A stretch of 64,000 bases of DNA from Holophaga foetida DSM 6591 (GCF_000242615.2 NZ_KI912268.1:2913766-2977765); one strand, 5' to 3'. Positions 8,277 to 16,998 are shown, counted from the first letter of the stretch. Notes: generated from the letters alone by a model not told the origin. Made by a program: numbers and translations.

Positions 8277-8866
8277 CACTTCAGGTTCAGGAGGCGGGCC
8301 TCGGCCTCGCTCAGGGGCTGATCGAGTCTGGGTGCGCCGAAGACCACCTCGGAGTGGTCCCCGCCGGGCTCCTCGATCTGGAAGCGCTCCAGTACCCTGC
8401 CGCCCTTCACCACCACAGACTTGATGAAGGAGGCCGCCACGGGCTTGGGGCTCAGGCGGATCTCCCAGCGCCCCGGGGTGCCCTGGGCCTTGAGGGTGAA
8501 GTAGTCCTCCAGCACACTCCAGCGCCCTTCGGCGAGGGCCTGCATGATCCGTCCCATCTGGGCCACCATGGGGGCGTCCTTGGTGGTCTGGGTCTTCCTT
8601 CGGCCATCGGGCCCCACCTCCAGGACCCCCTGGGGGGTCACCACGTAGGTGAGGTTCAGGGGCCTGAGAACCTGCCAGATGATCCCCCGCTGACGGTCCA
8701 CCACCACGGTGCCCCTGGCAACCAGGGGGCGGGTGAGGGCCTTGAGGTGGCGGGTCTGGGTGAAGTCCGCGTGGAGGAGGGGGGTATTTCGCAGGTGGGC
8801 CGTGAGGGCATCTGCGGTCTGGGCGGCCAGAGGGGCGGCCAGGACCACGAGGGCGAGGCGTCTCAT
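8276..8866 (-). CDS. LolA-like outer-membrane carrier protein (ApeL-type)
   Basis: 196 aa with a short signal peptide (MRRLALVVLAAPLAAQ). LolA-like features include LHADFTQTRHLKALTRPLVARGTVVV and QRGIIWQVLRPLNLTYVVTPQG, the usual F-x-Q-x-r and i-W-p-l patterns of the LolA fold. Members in aryl polyene clusters are periplasmic chaperones proposed to carry the pigment lipid between exporter and outer membrane. The start at 8866 overlaps the thioesterase stop by ATGA. It is not the housekeeping LolA by context. Confidence 0.83.
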   Translation of the reverse strand: MRRLALVVLAAPLAAQTADALTAHLRNTPLLHADFTQTRHLKALTRPLVARGTVVVDRQRGIIWQVLRPLNLTYVVTPQGVLEVGPDGRRKTQTTKDAPMVAQMGRIMQALAEGRWSVLEDYFTLKAQGTPGRWEIRLSPKPVAASFIKSVVVKGGRVLERFQIEEPGGDHSEVVFGAPRLDQPLSEAEARLLNLK

Positions 8867-9285
8867 GGCAGGTCCTGGAGTTCCAGGTGGTCGAAGAGGC
8901 CCGAGGGCGTTTCGAAGATCAGTTCCCCGGTGTCGGCCTTCACGGCCACCTGGACCGTGGTGGCGCGGTTCAGCACCTCGCCGCTGGCCGCGTCGGTGAG
9001 CAGGTAGCCCATCTTGATGCGGTTCTGGTGCTCCAGCAGGTCCACCCGCACCCGGAAGCTCTGGCCGTAGCGAAGGGGGCGCACGTATTTCATCTCGCAG
9101 GAGACGATGGGCCAGACGCTTCCCACGGCCTCCATCTGGGGGATGTCCAGGCCGATGCTGCGGATCAGGGCCGTGCGGGCGATCTCCAGGTACTTGACGT
9201 AGTGGCCGTGCCACACGATGCCCATGGAATCCACGTCGTGGAAGGGCACTTCCAGGGTGATCTCGGAGCGGAGGTAGGACTTCAT
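8863..9285 (-). CDS. 4HBT-type acyl-ACP thioesterase (ApeK-type)
   Basis: 140 aa, single hotdog domain. The motif FHDVDSMGIVWHGHYVKYLE is the 4-hydroxybenzoyl-CoA/YbgC thioesterase active-site loop, with the catalytic Asp and His. It probably releases or edits ACP-bound chains in the pigment pathway. The start at 9285 overlaps the dehydratase by ATGA; the frame is open further upstream but there it shadows that gene. Confidence 0.84.
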   Translation of the reverse strand: MKSYLRSEITLEVPFHDVDSMGIVWHGHYVKYLEIARTALIRSIGLDIPQMEAVGSVWPIVSCEMKYVRPLRYGQSFRVRVDLLEHQNRIKMGYLLTDAASGEVLNRATTVQVAVKADTGELIFETPSGLFDHLELQDLP

Positions 9286-9623
9286 GGGCGGCTCTCGAAG
9301 GTGAGGGTTCCGGAGGATTTGCGCCCGTCGGCGCCCTGGAACTCGAAGGCGAGGGTGTGCTTGACAGGGTTGGGCGTCAGCCGCAGCTCGATGGCTTCGT
9401 CCGGCACGATGATCCGCTGGAACTTGAGGTTGCTGATGCCCGTGAAGGCCCCCAGGGGGCCGTAGTCCCGTTCGCCCAGCTGGATGGCCCAGTCCACCTG
9501 GGCCAGGCCGGGAACGATGGGTTCCTTGGGGAAGTGGCCCTGGAAGACGTGGTGGTCGGCTTCCACCTGGAAGCGGTAGTGGCCGGGGGCGAGGGCTTCC
9601 AGGGCTGAGGGTAGGGGCATCAT
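9282..9623 (-). CDS. FabA/FabZ-like 3-hydroxyacyl-ACP dehydratase (ApeI-type)
   Basis: 113 aa, a minimal hotdog domain. HHVFQGHFPKEPIVPGLAQVDWAI reproduces the FabZ GHFP...P(I/V)PG...Q signature with the catalytic His. The usual Glu of the central helix is at an Asp position (VDWA). It acts on ACP-bound intermediates of the polyene. Two hotdog dehydratases in one cluster (see 3185-3649) fit the repeated dehydration needed for a conjugated chain. It overlaps the ligase stop upstream by 4 bp. Confidence 0.85.
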   Translation of the reverse strand: MMPLPSALEALAPGHYRFQVEADHHVFQGHFPKEPIVPGLAQVDWAIQLGERDYGPLGAFTGISNLKFQRIIVPDEAIELRLTPNPVKHTLAFEFQGADGRKSSGTLTFESRP

Positions 9624-10942
9624 GGCAGGGCCTCTTCGCAGGTTTCGAAAAGGGCCGCCAGATCCTGGGCCCGGAGCTTGCCCCGGTCATCGAAAGGGAG
9701 CTGGTCCAGGAAGCGCCAGCGGCGGGGGAGGGCGGCGGGATCGAAGCGGAGGGCCAGATGCTGGCGCAGGCGCCGACCGAGTTCCAGGCGGGACTCGGGT
9801 CGGGAGCTGTCTTCGCCGGGGGCCAGGACCAGGGCGGCCCCCAGAACGCTCCGGCGCCCCGGCAGGAGCGTCACGGCTGCCCGGCGCACGGCGGGGTGGG
9901 CCTCCAGGGCGGCCTCCAGCTCCACCAGGGAGACGCGCTTCTCCTCCACCTTGACCACCCGGTCCAGGCGCCCCAGGAGCTGGAATCGGGCATCCTCCCG
10001 GAGGGTGGCCGCGTCCTCCATGCGCATCCCGCCGGACTCAAGGCGTGGCGAACGCAGGTGGAGGGCCCCATCGGGCTCCAGGCTCACGACCGTATCGGAG
10101 AAGGGTGTCCACCAGTCGGAGCCGGGTTCCGGTGCGGGGTTGCGCCAGGCCACGCCACCGCTCTCGGTGCTTCCGTAGATCTCCAGGATTCCGTTGGGCA
10201 CCCAGCGCCGCCAGCGGAGGGCATCCTCCCGCCGCAGGGGCCCCCCGGAGGAGAAGATGACCGCGGGGTGGGTTCCGAAGCCATCCAGGTCCACCAGCTC
10301 CGGGAGGCGTGCCAGATGGGCGGGGCTGGAGATCAGGATGGGCGCCTGCTCCTTCATGAGCACCGCTGCGTAGCGGTCCGGATCCCCGCAGGTCTCTGCG
10401 GCGAAGGGGCGGCCGCTGCCCAGGGGCCAGAGGATGCGGAAGAGGAGGCCGTAGAAGTGGTGGTGGGGAACCGTGCCCAGGACCAGAGCCCCGGGAGAGC
10501 TGCCCCCGAGGATGCCCTCCAGGATCGGGATCTCCCGGACGACCTCCGAGAAGCGCCGCAGGACGCGCTTGGGCGTCCCGGTGCTCCCGGAGGTCCAGAA
10601 TTCCAGGCCCGTGTCGGGGATGGGCGCCCGGGTGGGCTCGGGGGCTGGCTGGATGTCCCCGTCCCGCAGGATCCCCTGGGTTCCGGGGGCCAGGGCCTCC
10701 AGGGTGCCCGGCAGGAGATTGGGGGGCAGGACGATGGTGCATCCGGCCTGGGCCAGCCCCAGCAGGCCTGCGGCGAAGCGGAAGGCATCCTCACAGGCCA
10801 GGAGCCAGCGCCCCCCGGAAGTCGCCAGGCGGGCGACGCCAGCGGCCCGGCGGGCCAGGTCGCCAAGGGACGCCGCACCTTCGGGCGTGAGGGCCGCCAG
10901 GGTGGCGAGATCCCGGGCGAAGAGGCCTTCCAGGGCTTTCAA
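9620..10942 (-). CDS. AMP-dependent acyl-ACP ligase (ApeH-type)
   Basis: 440 aa from a TTG directly after the ACP stop, with AGGAAG upstream. It is an adenylate-forming enzyme: P-loop TSGSTGTPKRV near residue 117, PHHHFYG, IYGSTESGG, and the catalytic C-terminal Lys in FDDRGKLRAQD. In aryl polyene loci the ApeH homologue loads the aromatic starter (4-hydroxybenzoate in the characterised case) onto ACP. The starter here is unknown; no ammonia-lyase or chorismate-lyase gene is seen in the window. It is slightly short for the superfamily but matches this subfamily. Confidence 0.85.
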   Translation of the reverse strand: MKALEGLFARDLATLAALTPEGAASLGDLARRAAGVARLATSGGRWLLACEDAFRFAAGLLGLAQAGCTIVLPPNLLPGTLEALAPGTQGILRDGDIQPAPEPTRAPIPDTGLEFWTSGSTGTPKRVLRRFSEVVREIPILEGILGGSSPGALVLGTVPHHHFYGLLFRILWPLGSGRPFAAETCGDPDRYAAVLMKEQAPILISSPAHLARLPELVDLDGFGTHPAVIFSSGGPLRREDALRWRRWVPNGILEIYGSTESGGVAWRNPAPEPGSDWWTPFSDTVVSLEPDGALHLRSPRLESGGMRMEDAATLREDARFQLLGRLDRVVKVEEKRVSLVELEAALEAHPAVRRAAVTLLPGRRSVLGAALVLAPGEDSSRPESRLELGRRLRQHLALRFDPAALPRRWRFLDQLPFDDRGKLRAQDLAALFETCEEALP

Positions 10943-11197
10943 TCAGGCTTCCTGAAGCATCTTGTGGATGGTGTCCACCACGTCCTGGACCGTCTGGACC
11001 TGCTTGAACTCCTCGGCCTTCATGCGGCGCTTGGTGTAGCCCTGGAGCTGGATGGCCAGTTCCACGGCATCGATGCTGTCCAGGCCGAGGTCATTGAAGA
11101 GATTGGACTCGGGGGTGATGCTCTCGGCATGGATCTGGAAGGTTTCCGCCAGCACGCTCGTAAGCTTGGCGTAGATCTCTTCTTTGCTGTAGGTCAT
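10943..11197 (-). CDS. Acyl carrier protein (second of two)
   Basis: 84 aa. LFNDLGLDSIDAVEL carries the phosphopantetheine attachment Ser (Ser41) in the DSxD motif. The ATG at 11197 with GGAG seven bases ahead is preferred over one five codons upstream (11212) that overlaps the preceding ACP stop. Two consecutive ACPs are usual in aryl polyene clusters (ApeE/ApeF). Confidence 0.87.
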   Translation of the reverse strand: MTYSKEEIYAKLTSVLAETFQIHAESITPESNLFNDLGLDSIDAVELAIQLQGYTKRRMKAEEFKQVQTVQDVVDTIHKMLQEA

Positions 11198-11211
11198 GGG
11201 TGCTCCGGGCA

Positions 11212-11475
11212 TCAGCGCTGGGTAAGGGTATTGAGGGAATCCGTGAGGGCCCGAATGCTGCTGAGGTGTTCCTTCAGCGAGGCATCCTCGGCCAGCTGGA
11301 CATCGAAGCTCCTGCGCAGGGCGATGGCCAGTTCCAGGGCGTCAATGGAATCCAGGCCCAGGCCATCGCCGAAGAGGGGGGCATCATCCTGGATGTCCTC
11401 GGGCTGGATGTCCTCCAGGGCGAGGGCCTCGATGATGAAGACCTTGACGTCATGGGGTGTGATGGCAGAGGCCAT
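11212..11475 (-). CDS. Acyl carrier protein (first of two)
   Basis: 87 aa. LFGDGLGLDSIDALEL places the phosphopantetheine Ser at position 43. The start at 11475 lies 26 bp inside the end of the acyltransferase gene, and its stop overlaps an ATG of the next ACP. Its acidic helix II is typical. Sequence differs clearly from the second ACP (for example IQPEDIQDDAP), so each may serve a different partner, such as starter versus chain. Confidence 0.86.
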   Translation of the reverse strand: MASAITPHDVKVFIIEALALEDIQPEDIQDDAPLFGDGLGLDSIDALELAIALRRSFDVQLAEDASLKEHLSSIRALTDSLNTLTQR

Positions 11476-12229
11476 GGAGTTCTCGCTGGTAGAAGGCTTC
11501 GAGTTGTTGAGTGGCTTCCCTGGCCCGCTGGGGGAGTGGGGTCCCATCTGACTCAAAGGCCATGGGCACTCGTCCGCAGACGCGGAAGCGGCAGGTGGGC
11601 ACTGGAACATGATACCAGCGGTCGCCTTTTTCCAAGAGCGGGGGGCTTACGGTGATGAGCAGGGGGTGGAGCGGCTTCCCTGTCTGGAGGGCGAGGGCGG
11701 CGGCGCCCCGGTGGAAGTGTGGGGGGGTGCCCAGCGGGGTGCGGGTGCCCTCGGGGAAGATCACGAGGGGAAGCCCCTGCTCCAGGGCGTGGATGGATGC
11801 CTCCAGCACCGATTCCACATCCCGGATGGGGATGAAGCCCGCGGTGCGAACCACGCTGCCGAAAAAGGGGTTGTTCCAGACGGCTTCCTTCACCACGCAG
11901 ACGGCATTGGGCAGGAGGGCCAGGAGCACCACGATGTCCAGGTACGAGGGGTGGTTGGCGATGATGATGGCCCCTTCGCCCATGGTCGTATCGGGCAGAT
12001 CCTCCGGCAGGACCTTGAGGATGCCGGAGCCCTCCAGTCCCCAGACGAAGAGCCTGAAACTCCCACGGATGAGGCGGGTGGCCCTCCGTCGCTTGGTTTC
12101 CGGGGTGCCCGGCATGAGCCTGAGGGCCGGGCATACCGTGAGGCTGAAGAGCACGCCGCCTACCCCCAGGCAGGTGAAGAGGACAGCGCTGGCCAGGATC
12201 TTCCCGAGGTGCCTGAGGCTACGAGGCAT
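11450..12229 (-). CDS. 1-acyl-sn-glycerol-3-phosphate acyltransferase-like protein (ApeD-type)
   Basis: 259 aa with one N-terminal membrane helix (about residues 10-32). The PlsC motifs are present: NHPSYLD (H93, D98) and FPEGTR at about 158-163. In aryl polyene loci such acyltransferases are proposed to move the finished polyene to a lipid anchor. It overlaps the gene upstream by 11 bp and the first ACP by 26 bp. Confidence 0.85.
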   Translation of the reverse strand: MPRSLRHLGKILASAVLFTCLGVGGVLFSLTVCPALRLMPGTPETKRRRATRLIRGSFRLFVWGLEGSGILKVLPEDLPDTTMGEGAIIIANHPSYLDIVVLLALLPNAVCVVKEAVWNNPFFGSVVRTAGFIPIRDVESVLEASIHALEQGLPLVIFPEGTRTPLGTPPHFHRGAAALALQTGKPLHPLLITVSPPLLEKGDRWYHVPVPTCRFRVCGRVPMAFESDGTPLPQRAREATQQLEAFYQRELHGLCHHTP

Positions 12230-12926
12230 GGAGGCTCCAGGTGCCCCTCGGGCCGCACCAGCTTACGTCGCGCCCTTCGGCCAGGGCCCGCACCATTTCA
12301 ATGGAGAGCTGGGTGGCGGGTTCCGGGTTCCGGCGCTCCGGGTTCAGGCTCAGCTCCAGTCGGCAGCTGGCCTTGGCGTCCACCAGGAAGGCAGTGGCGT
12401 GGCGTGGCGGGAGATCCTTCACGAAGGGGTGGTGGACCTGGGGCAGCTCATCCTCGCCGAAGGCGTAGAGCACCGCCTGGTCCGGCGCCTGCTCTGCCGC
12501 CATGGCGGCCTCCAGGAGCCCCATGGCAAAGGTGTCGGGCCCCGCGGCCAGGGCCGAGCAGGGGCCCTGGTTGCCTTTCATGAGGGACCACTGGCCTGCG
12601 GTGGCGTTATGGACCGAGAGCGAGAAGCTTGCGGGGGAAAGGGATACGCCTTCGGCTACCTCCTTCATCAAGCCCTGGGTGCGCTCGCAGTCCCCGTGTC
12701 GGGAGGCGAAGACCATCCGGTGCTCCCGGGGAGGGGCCACCCGGGCCGCGCAGTGGATCAGGGCCCGGGCCAGCCTGCCGAGGCGGCGGCGCGTCATGGG
12801 CTCCACGAAGGCCACATCCGGGGCGCCATGGGCTATGTTGATAAATTGAACATAATTATCGAGAAAGAGGGGCTCTTCAGACCAGAAGGCCACGCACTGG
12901 ATGGGGATGGAGAAAGCGAAAGACAT
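12219..12926 (-). CDS. Beta-ketoacyl synthase N-domain-like chain-length factor (ApeC-type)
   Basis: 235 aa from the ATG at 12926, matching the short Ketoacyl-synt_2 family. It has a thiolase-like half-domain without the catalytic Cys: the corresponding strand reads FSLSVHNATAGQWSLM. In aryl polyene biosynthesis the Cys-less partner forms a heterodimer with the ApeO ketosynthase and sets chain length. The start is chosen because the preceding 24 codons look non-coding, although no good Shine-Dalgarno sequence is visible. It is the first gene of the minus-strand pigment operon and is divergent from the C39-like protease gene. Confidence 0.75.
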   Translation of the reverse strand: MSFAFSIPIQCVAFWSEEPLFLDNYVQFINIAHGAPDVAFVEPMTRRRLGRLARALIHCAARVAPPREHRMVFASRHGDCERTQGLMKEVAEGVSLSPASFSLSVHNATAGQWSLMKGNQGPCSALAAGPDTFAMGLLEAAMAAEQAPDQAVLYAFGEDELPQVHHPFVKDLPPRHATAFLVDAKASCRLELSLNPERRNPEPATQLSIEMVRALAEGRDVSWCGPRGTWSLHAS

Positions 12927-13114
12927 CTCATGAACAGGGTAGACGGAAAGGGTGTGCCAGTCTGCCCCACCCTGGGAATGGCACGCTCGGCACGTCAAAT
13001 AAACAGATGGGCCTTGCTGCTTGCCGATCCATGGGCTCCTTGCCCTTACTTAAAATGGGATGGTATGCCGTCTCACAATTGCAGCCCTTGCACCCCCTGA
13101 AGCGGGAGGACGTC

Positions 13115-14587
13115 ATGCCCACAGTGCCCATTGCGGAAATCCGGAAAAGTCTGCCCCTGATCCTGGGGCTCGCGCTGTCCCCCTGTTTCGGGTTCTGCGA
13201 TTCCCCCGTGAATGGTCTTCAGAGGAGCGGGACGAAGAAGCTGAACGTATACTGCACGGTCAACACGCTCACCGCTTCCGATGGGAAGATCATCAAAGAG
13301 GTCCTCATCAGCGGCCCGCCCGCCCCGCCGAGCGGCTTCGAGGTCCAGCGCCAGGCTGTTTCGCTGCCCACCCCCAACTCCGCCGCAGGCATCAATGCAC
13401 TGACGGTGCCCGCCTTCACCTGGGAGCTCGGATGCTCGGCGGTGTCCGGGGCCATGATCGCCGGATACTACGATCGGAACGGCTTCCCGAACATGTACAC
13501 CGGTCCCGCGAACTCCGGCGTCATGCCCCTGACGGACAGCTCCTGGGCGACCTGGGTCGATACGAATGGGGACACCTATCCGAACAATCCCCTGATCGCC
13601 TCCCACAATGGTGTGGATGGCCGGACCACCAAGGGCACCATCGACGACTACTGGGTCCTGTACGACAGTGCGGCGGACGATCCCTACATCACCGGGGCCT
13701 GGACCCAGCACGCCTGGAGCGATGCCATCGGGGACTACATGAAGACCAGCCAGTCCGCCTTCGACAACACGGATGGTTCCACGACGTTCTACAACTACTC
13801 TGGGTCGGCGGATCGCCTGACCTGCGATGTTATGGCCTACTATTCGCTGCCGGATGGGACCCTGGGGAGGAAGCGCTTCTATGAGGCCAGGGGCTACATC
13901 TGCACCGAGTGCTACAACCAGCCGACTGACAACCAGATCACCGGGGGCTTCTCCTACGCCCAGTACAAGGCGGAGATCGACGCCGGTCGTCCCGTGATGC
14001 TCAACCTCGAGGGGCACACGGTGGTGGGAGTCGGATATAACGACTCCTCCTCCAACCTGGTCTACATCCATGACACCTGGGACGAGAGCGATCACACCAT
14101 GACCTGGGGGGGCTCGTATTCATCCATGGCGCTCCTTTCCGTGAGCATCGTGAACCTGTCTTCGACGACGTCGATTGCCAACCTGGAGAGCTTCACCCCG
14201 ACTTCCGCCCTGGAGGGCGCGTCCGTGACCCTCACCGGCACTGCCTTCACGGGGGCCACCTCGGTGACCTTCGGCGGGGTTGCGGCCACTTTCACAGTGA
14301 ACAGCGCCACTCAGATTACGGCCACGGTGCCCATCGGGGCCGTCACGGGCAAGATAAGCGTCACGACCCCCGCCGGGGTCTCCCAGTCCTCGTTGGACTT
14401 CACGGTGATCACCTACGATCTGAACGTGGATGGCAGCGTCGATCTCAGCGATCTGGCGCGGCTTGCGCGGTATTTCGGAACCTCGAGGGCCACTGATGCC
14501 TCCGGATTCCAGCCCGAATACGACCTGAACGGCGACGGCACCATCGATGAGTCCGATGCCACCCTTCTCTTCAACAACCTGGACTAG
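13115..14587 (+). CDS. Secreted C39-like peptidase with IPT/TIG domain and C-terminal dockerin
   Basis: 490 aa. The ATG at 13115 has GGGAGGA seven bases ahead and begins a signal peptide (SLPLILGLALSPCFGF, cleavage near residue 29). Residues about 95-355 are papain-like, C39_2-type, with Cys in WELGCSAVSGAMIAGYY, His in EGHTVVGVGYND and Asp in VYIHDTWDE. Residues about 365-450 form an IPT/TIG immunoglobulin-like fold. The last about 55 residues are a type I dockerin with two Ca-binding loops (DLNVDGSVDLSD and DLNGDGTIDESD). Dockerins bind cohesins on scaffolds or the cell surface; no cohesin is seen in the window. It is followed 11 bp later by a lipoprotein gene. Confidence 0.85.
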   Translation: MPTVPIAEIRKSLPLILGLALSPCFGFCDSPVNGLQRSGTKKLNVYCTVNTLTASDGKIIKEVLISGPPAPPSGFEVQRQAVSLPTPNSAAGINALTVPAFTWELGCSAVSGAMIAGYYDRNGFPNMYTGPANSGVMPLTDSSWATWVDTNGDTYPNNPLIASHNGVDGRTTKGTIDDYWVLYDSAADDPYITGAWTQHAWSDAIGDYMKTSQSAFDNTDGSTTFYNYSGSADRLTCDVMAYYSLPDGTLGRKRFYEARGYICTECYNQPTDNQITGGFSYAQYKAEIDAGRPVMLNLEGHTVVGVGYNDSSSNLVYIHDTWDESDHTMTWGGSYSSMALLSVSIVNLSSTTSIANLESFTPTSALEGASVTLTGTAFTGATSVTFGGVAATFTVNSATQITATVPIGAVTGKISVTTPAGVSQSSLDFTVITYDLNVDGSVDLSDLARLARYFGTSRATDASGFQPEYDLNGDGTIDESDATLLFNNLD

Positions 14588-14598
14588 GGAGAGATCCG

Positions 14599-15183
14599 AT
14601 GCGAGCCCCTGCACTCCTCCTTGCCGCCTCCCTCCCCCTGGCTCTTCTCGTCGCCTGCGGCGGCGGGGGTGGCTCCAGTTCCAGTTCCGGTCCTGTGCTT
14701 ACCTATACCAACAATGCCTCGGCCACCAGCTCCGACTGGCGGGTGGAGGTGGATTCCGCCACCAATGGCAGCAGCACCCTACTGCTCCGTGTCTACGGCC
14801 CCACCGGGACCGCCGTGCAGGGGGCCACGGTGTTCCTGAGCTGCAATGCGGCGCGCACGGAGTGGGTCCAGCCGAGCGGTGCAACGGACGCCTACGCCCT
14901 GGAAGGCAGTGCCCTCGACTTCACCCAGGGGCCGACCACCGGCGTGCAGCTCTTCAAGAGCCGCTTGTCTGGCTCCGACCTCCAGGTGGGCGCCTACCAG
15001 AAGACTGGCACCCAGGCCCTGACCGCCAGCAAGCCTCTCTTCTCCGTGGCCCTCAGCCCGGTTTCCGGGGCCACCGCTGGTGCGGCCAGCCTCGCCGCCA
15101 CTTCCGGCAAGACCTCGATCTACCTGGACAGCACCGGGGAGCACGAACTGACCCTCAAGGTTGGCACCCTGGTGGTTGAATAA
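14599..15183 (+). CDS. Lipoprotein of unknown function
   Basis: 194 aa. The lipobox LLVAC is followed by a GGGGGSSSSSG linker typical of surface-exposed lipoproteins. The rest is beta-rich, with a segment STLLLRVYGPTGTAVQGATVFLSC that resembles a big-1/invasin-like Ig fold, and a single internal Cys. It lies 11 bp after the dockerin peptidase with its own Shine-Dalgarno sequence (GGAGAG), so the two are probably co-transcribed; one could help anchor or be the target of the other. I do not recognise the family. Confidence 0.7.
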   Translation: MRAPALLLAASLPLALLVACGGGGGSSSSSGPVLTYTNNASATSSDWRVEVDSATNGSSTLLLRVYGPTGTAVQGATVFLSCNAARTEWVQPSGATDAYALEGSALDFTQGPTTGVQLFKSRLSGSDLQVGAYQKTGTQALTASKPLFSVALSPVSGATAGAASLAATSGKTSIYLDSTGEHELTLKVGTLVVE

Positions 15184-15190
15184 TAGTTTA

Positions 15191-15946
15191 TCACTCCCGT
15201 TTCCCGAACTCCCCCTTGATGCCGAGGGTCTGCTTCAGCAGAGCGGTGGCGGTGCGGCTGACCTCCAGTTCTTGTTCGCCGATGCGGGCCATGGCGCGGT
15301 TGCCCGGGAGGGGGCGCAGACCGGTGATGCATTCGGGGCGTACCAGGAGGTGGCGCTGGATACGGAAGAGGAGGGCTTCTGGGAAGCTCTCCTCCACCTC
15401 GTGGAGGGTCTTCCACTGGGTCGCAAAGCGTTGACTCCCGCTCCAGGCCCAGACCGCGCCCTCCTCCACCTCGAAGTGGGTGACCTTCCTGAGGTCCAGG
15501 AAGATCAGGCCCTCTCCGGCCCGGATGACGACCCGCTGGGGGACCTGGGTGGCCTCCCGACTGCCTCCCTGGGGCTGGATCAGTCCCTCCCGCAGGCGGT
15601 CCAGGGTGCGGGCAAGGCGCTCCGCCCGCACGGGCTTGAGCAGGTAGTCAGCGGCGTCAAGTTCGAAGGCGTCCAGGGAGTGCTCCCGGAAGGCGGTCAC
15701 GAATACCACGGGGAGCGGGAAGGGCAGTTCCGCCGCCACCTCCAGTCCCGAGGGACCGGGCATCTGGATGTCCAGGAACAATGCGTCCAGCCTGGGCCGC
15801 TGGGCTAGGTAATCCAGGAGGGTGCTGCCCTCGCCGAACTCCGCCACGACTTCGCAGCCCGCCTCCGAGAGGAGGCGCGAGAGGCGTGCGCGGGCCATGG
15901 GCTCATCGTCCGCCAGGACTACCTTCAGGGCTGCTTTCAGGTCCAT
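15191..15946 (-). CDS. LytTR-family response regulator
   Basis: 251 aa. The receiver domain (about 8-125) has the acidic pair at D13/D14, phospho-acceptor D59 in LFLDIQMPG and the conserved Lys in YLLKPV. The C-terminal LytTR DNA-binding domain (about 145-245) includes RIQRHLLVRPECITGLRPL. GGAGGA precedes the ATG, which overlaps the kinase stop. Partner of the adjacent LytS-type kinase. Candidate operators are the 21-bp-spaced repeats upstream of the two neighbouring genes (17737-17766 and 19304-19354). Confidence 0.9.
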   Translation of the reverse strand: MDLKAALKVVLADDEPMARARLSRLLSEAGCEVVAEFGEGSTLLDYLAQRPRLDALFLDIQMPGPSGLEVAAELPFPLPVVFVTAFREHSLDAFELDAADYLLKPVRAERLARTLDRLREGLIQPQGGSREATQVPQRVVIRAGEGLIFLDLRKVTHFEVEEGAVWAWSGSQRFATQWKTLHEVEESFPEALLFRIQRHLLVRPECITGLRPLPGNRAMARIGEQELEVSRTATALLKQTLGIKGEFGKRE

Positions 15947-16998
15947 GGCTCCTCCGGAAGTTCAAGGGTGGCAAGGGTCCACTCACCGCTCCGTACCAGG
16001 CTGAAGCGGGCGCGTCCCCGGTAGGCCAAGCGTAGACGCTCTTGCAGATTGCGGAGGCCGGTGGCGCCGGGGCGGCGGTTCCCCGGGGGGCGTCCGGTAT
16101 TCCCGATGGTCACCTTCAGTCCCTTCCTCTGCTGGCTCACATCGATGCGCAGGGTGCCGCCATCCGGATGGCTGGCGATGCCATGCTTCAGGGCATTCTC
16201 CACCAGGGGCTGGAGGAGGAGGGGGGGGAGGCGGTGGCTGTCCAGGTTGGCGGGGCAATGCCATTCCACCCTGAGGCGCTCCCCCAGTCGCAGACCCTGG
16301 ATGGCGAGGTAGCGCCGGAGGATGTCCAGCTCCTCGCCGAGGGTCACCATCGTGCGGTCCCCCAGGGCCAGCATCCGCTCGAACATCTCCGAGAGGTCCA
16401 GGAGGGCCTCCTCCGTGGCAGCGGGGTCCCGTCGGGCCAGTTCCGCCAGGGTGTTGAGGGTGTTGAATAGAACATGGGGGCTCATCTGCTCCCGGAGCAG
16501 GACCCACTTGGCCTCTCGCAGCTCGCTCATGGCCAGGATCCTTTCCCGGTCCCGCATCTCGCCACGGGTGATGAAGAGGCCCACCAGGGCCATGAGGAGG
16601 ATCTGGATGAGGAAGGTCGACCGGGGCAAATTCCAGATCTGGGTGGTGTGGCCTCCTGGTGAGAAGTGGGGCGCCAGGGAGAGGTCCAGCGCCCCGGTCA
16701 GGGCATACAGGGCCGCGCCGAAGAGGATGGCCTGAAGGCTCCCCCGGAAGTGGCCGCAGACCTCCCGGTCGTCCCCGGTCCACTGCCAGGGGAGGGGCGA
16801 GAGGAAACCGTACCCGATGGCGCCCACGGTCCGGCCCACCCAGCTCATAATGTGTCCGTAAAGCGACTGGTTGGGGGCTAGCTGCTCTACGAAGGCGGAC
16901 AGGAGGGCGTTCATGCCCCCGAAGGTCGCCACGGCGATCCAGGCGTAGGGGCTCATGAGCCGGGCCTTGAGTTGGCGGAGGGCGTCGGGGGCGCGCAT
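15937..16998 (-). CDS. LytS/YehU-type sensor histidine kinase
   Basis: 353 aa. About four membrane helices fill residues 15-145, followed by a short linker and a His_kinase domain. Phospho-acceptor His175 lies in EQMSPHVLFNTLN, a variant of the family PHFLFN motif. The N-box is ENALKHGI and the G-box GATGLRNLQERL. There is no separate extracellular sensor domain, so the membrane part itself probably senses the signal. The gene overlaps its response regulator by 10 bp. Confidence 0.9.
   Translation of the reverse strand: MRAPDALRQLKARLMSPYAWIAVATFGGMNALLSAFVEQLAPNQSLYGHIMSWVGRTVGAIGYGFLSPLPWQWTGDDREVCGHFRGSLQAILFGAALYALTGALDLSLAPHFSPGGHTTQIWNLPRSTFLIQILLMALVGLFITRGEMRDRERILAMSELREAKWVLLREQMSPHVLFNTLNTLAELARRDPAATEEALLDLSEMFERMLALGDRTMVTLGEELDILRRYLAIQGLRLGERLRVEWHCPANLDSHRLPPLLLQPLVENALKHGIASHPDGGTLRIDVSQQRKGLKVTIGNTGRPPGNRRPGATGLRNLQERLRLAYRGRARFSLVRSGEWTLATLELPEEPWT

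Noticed and set aside
9758..11551. 597-codon plus-strand open frame across the ligase and ACP genes
   Set aside because: It lies opposite four genes with clear motifs and has shadow composition.
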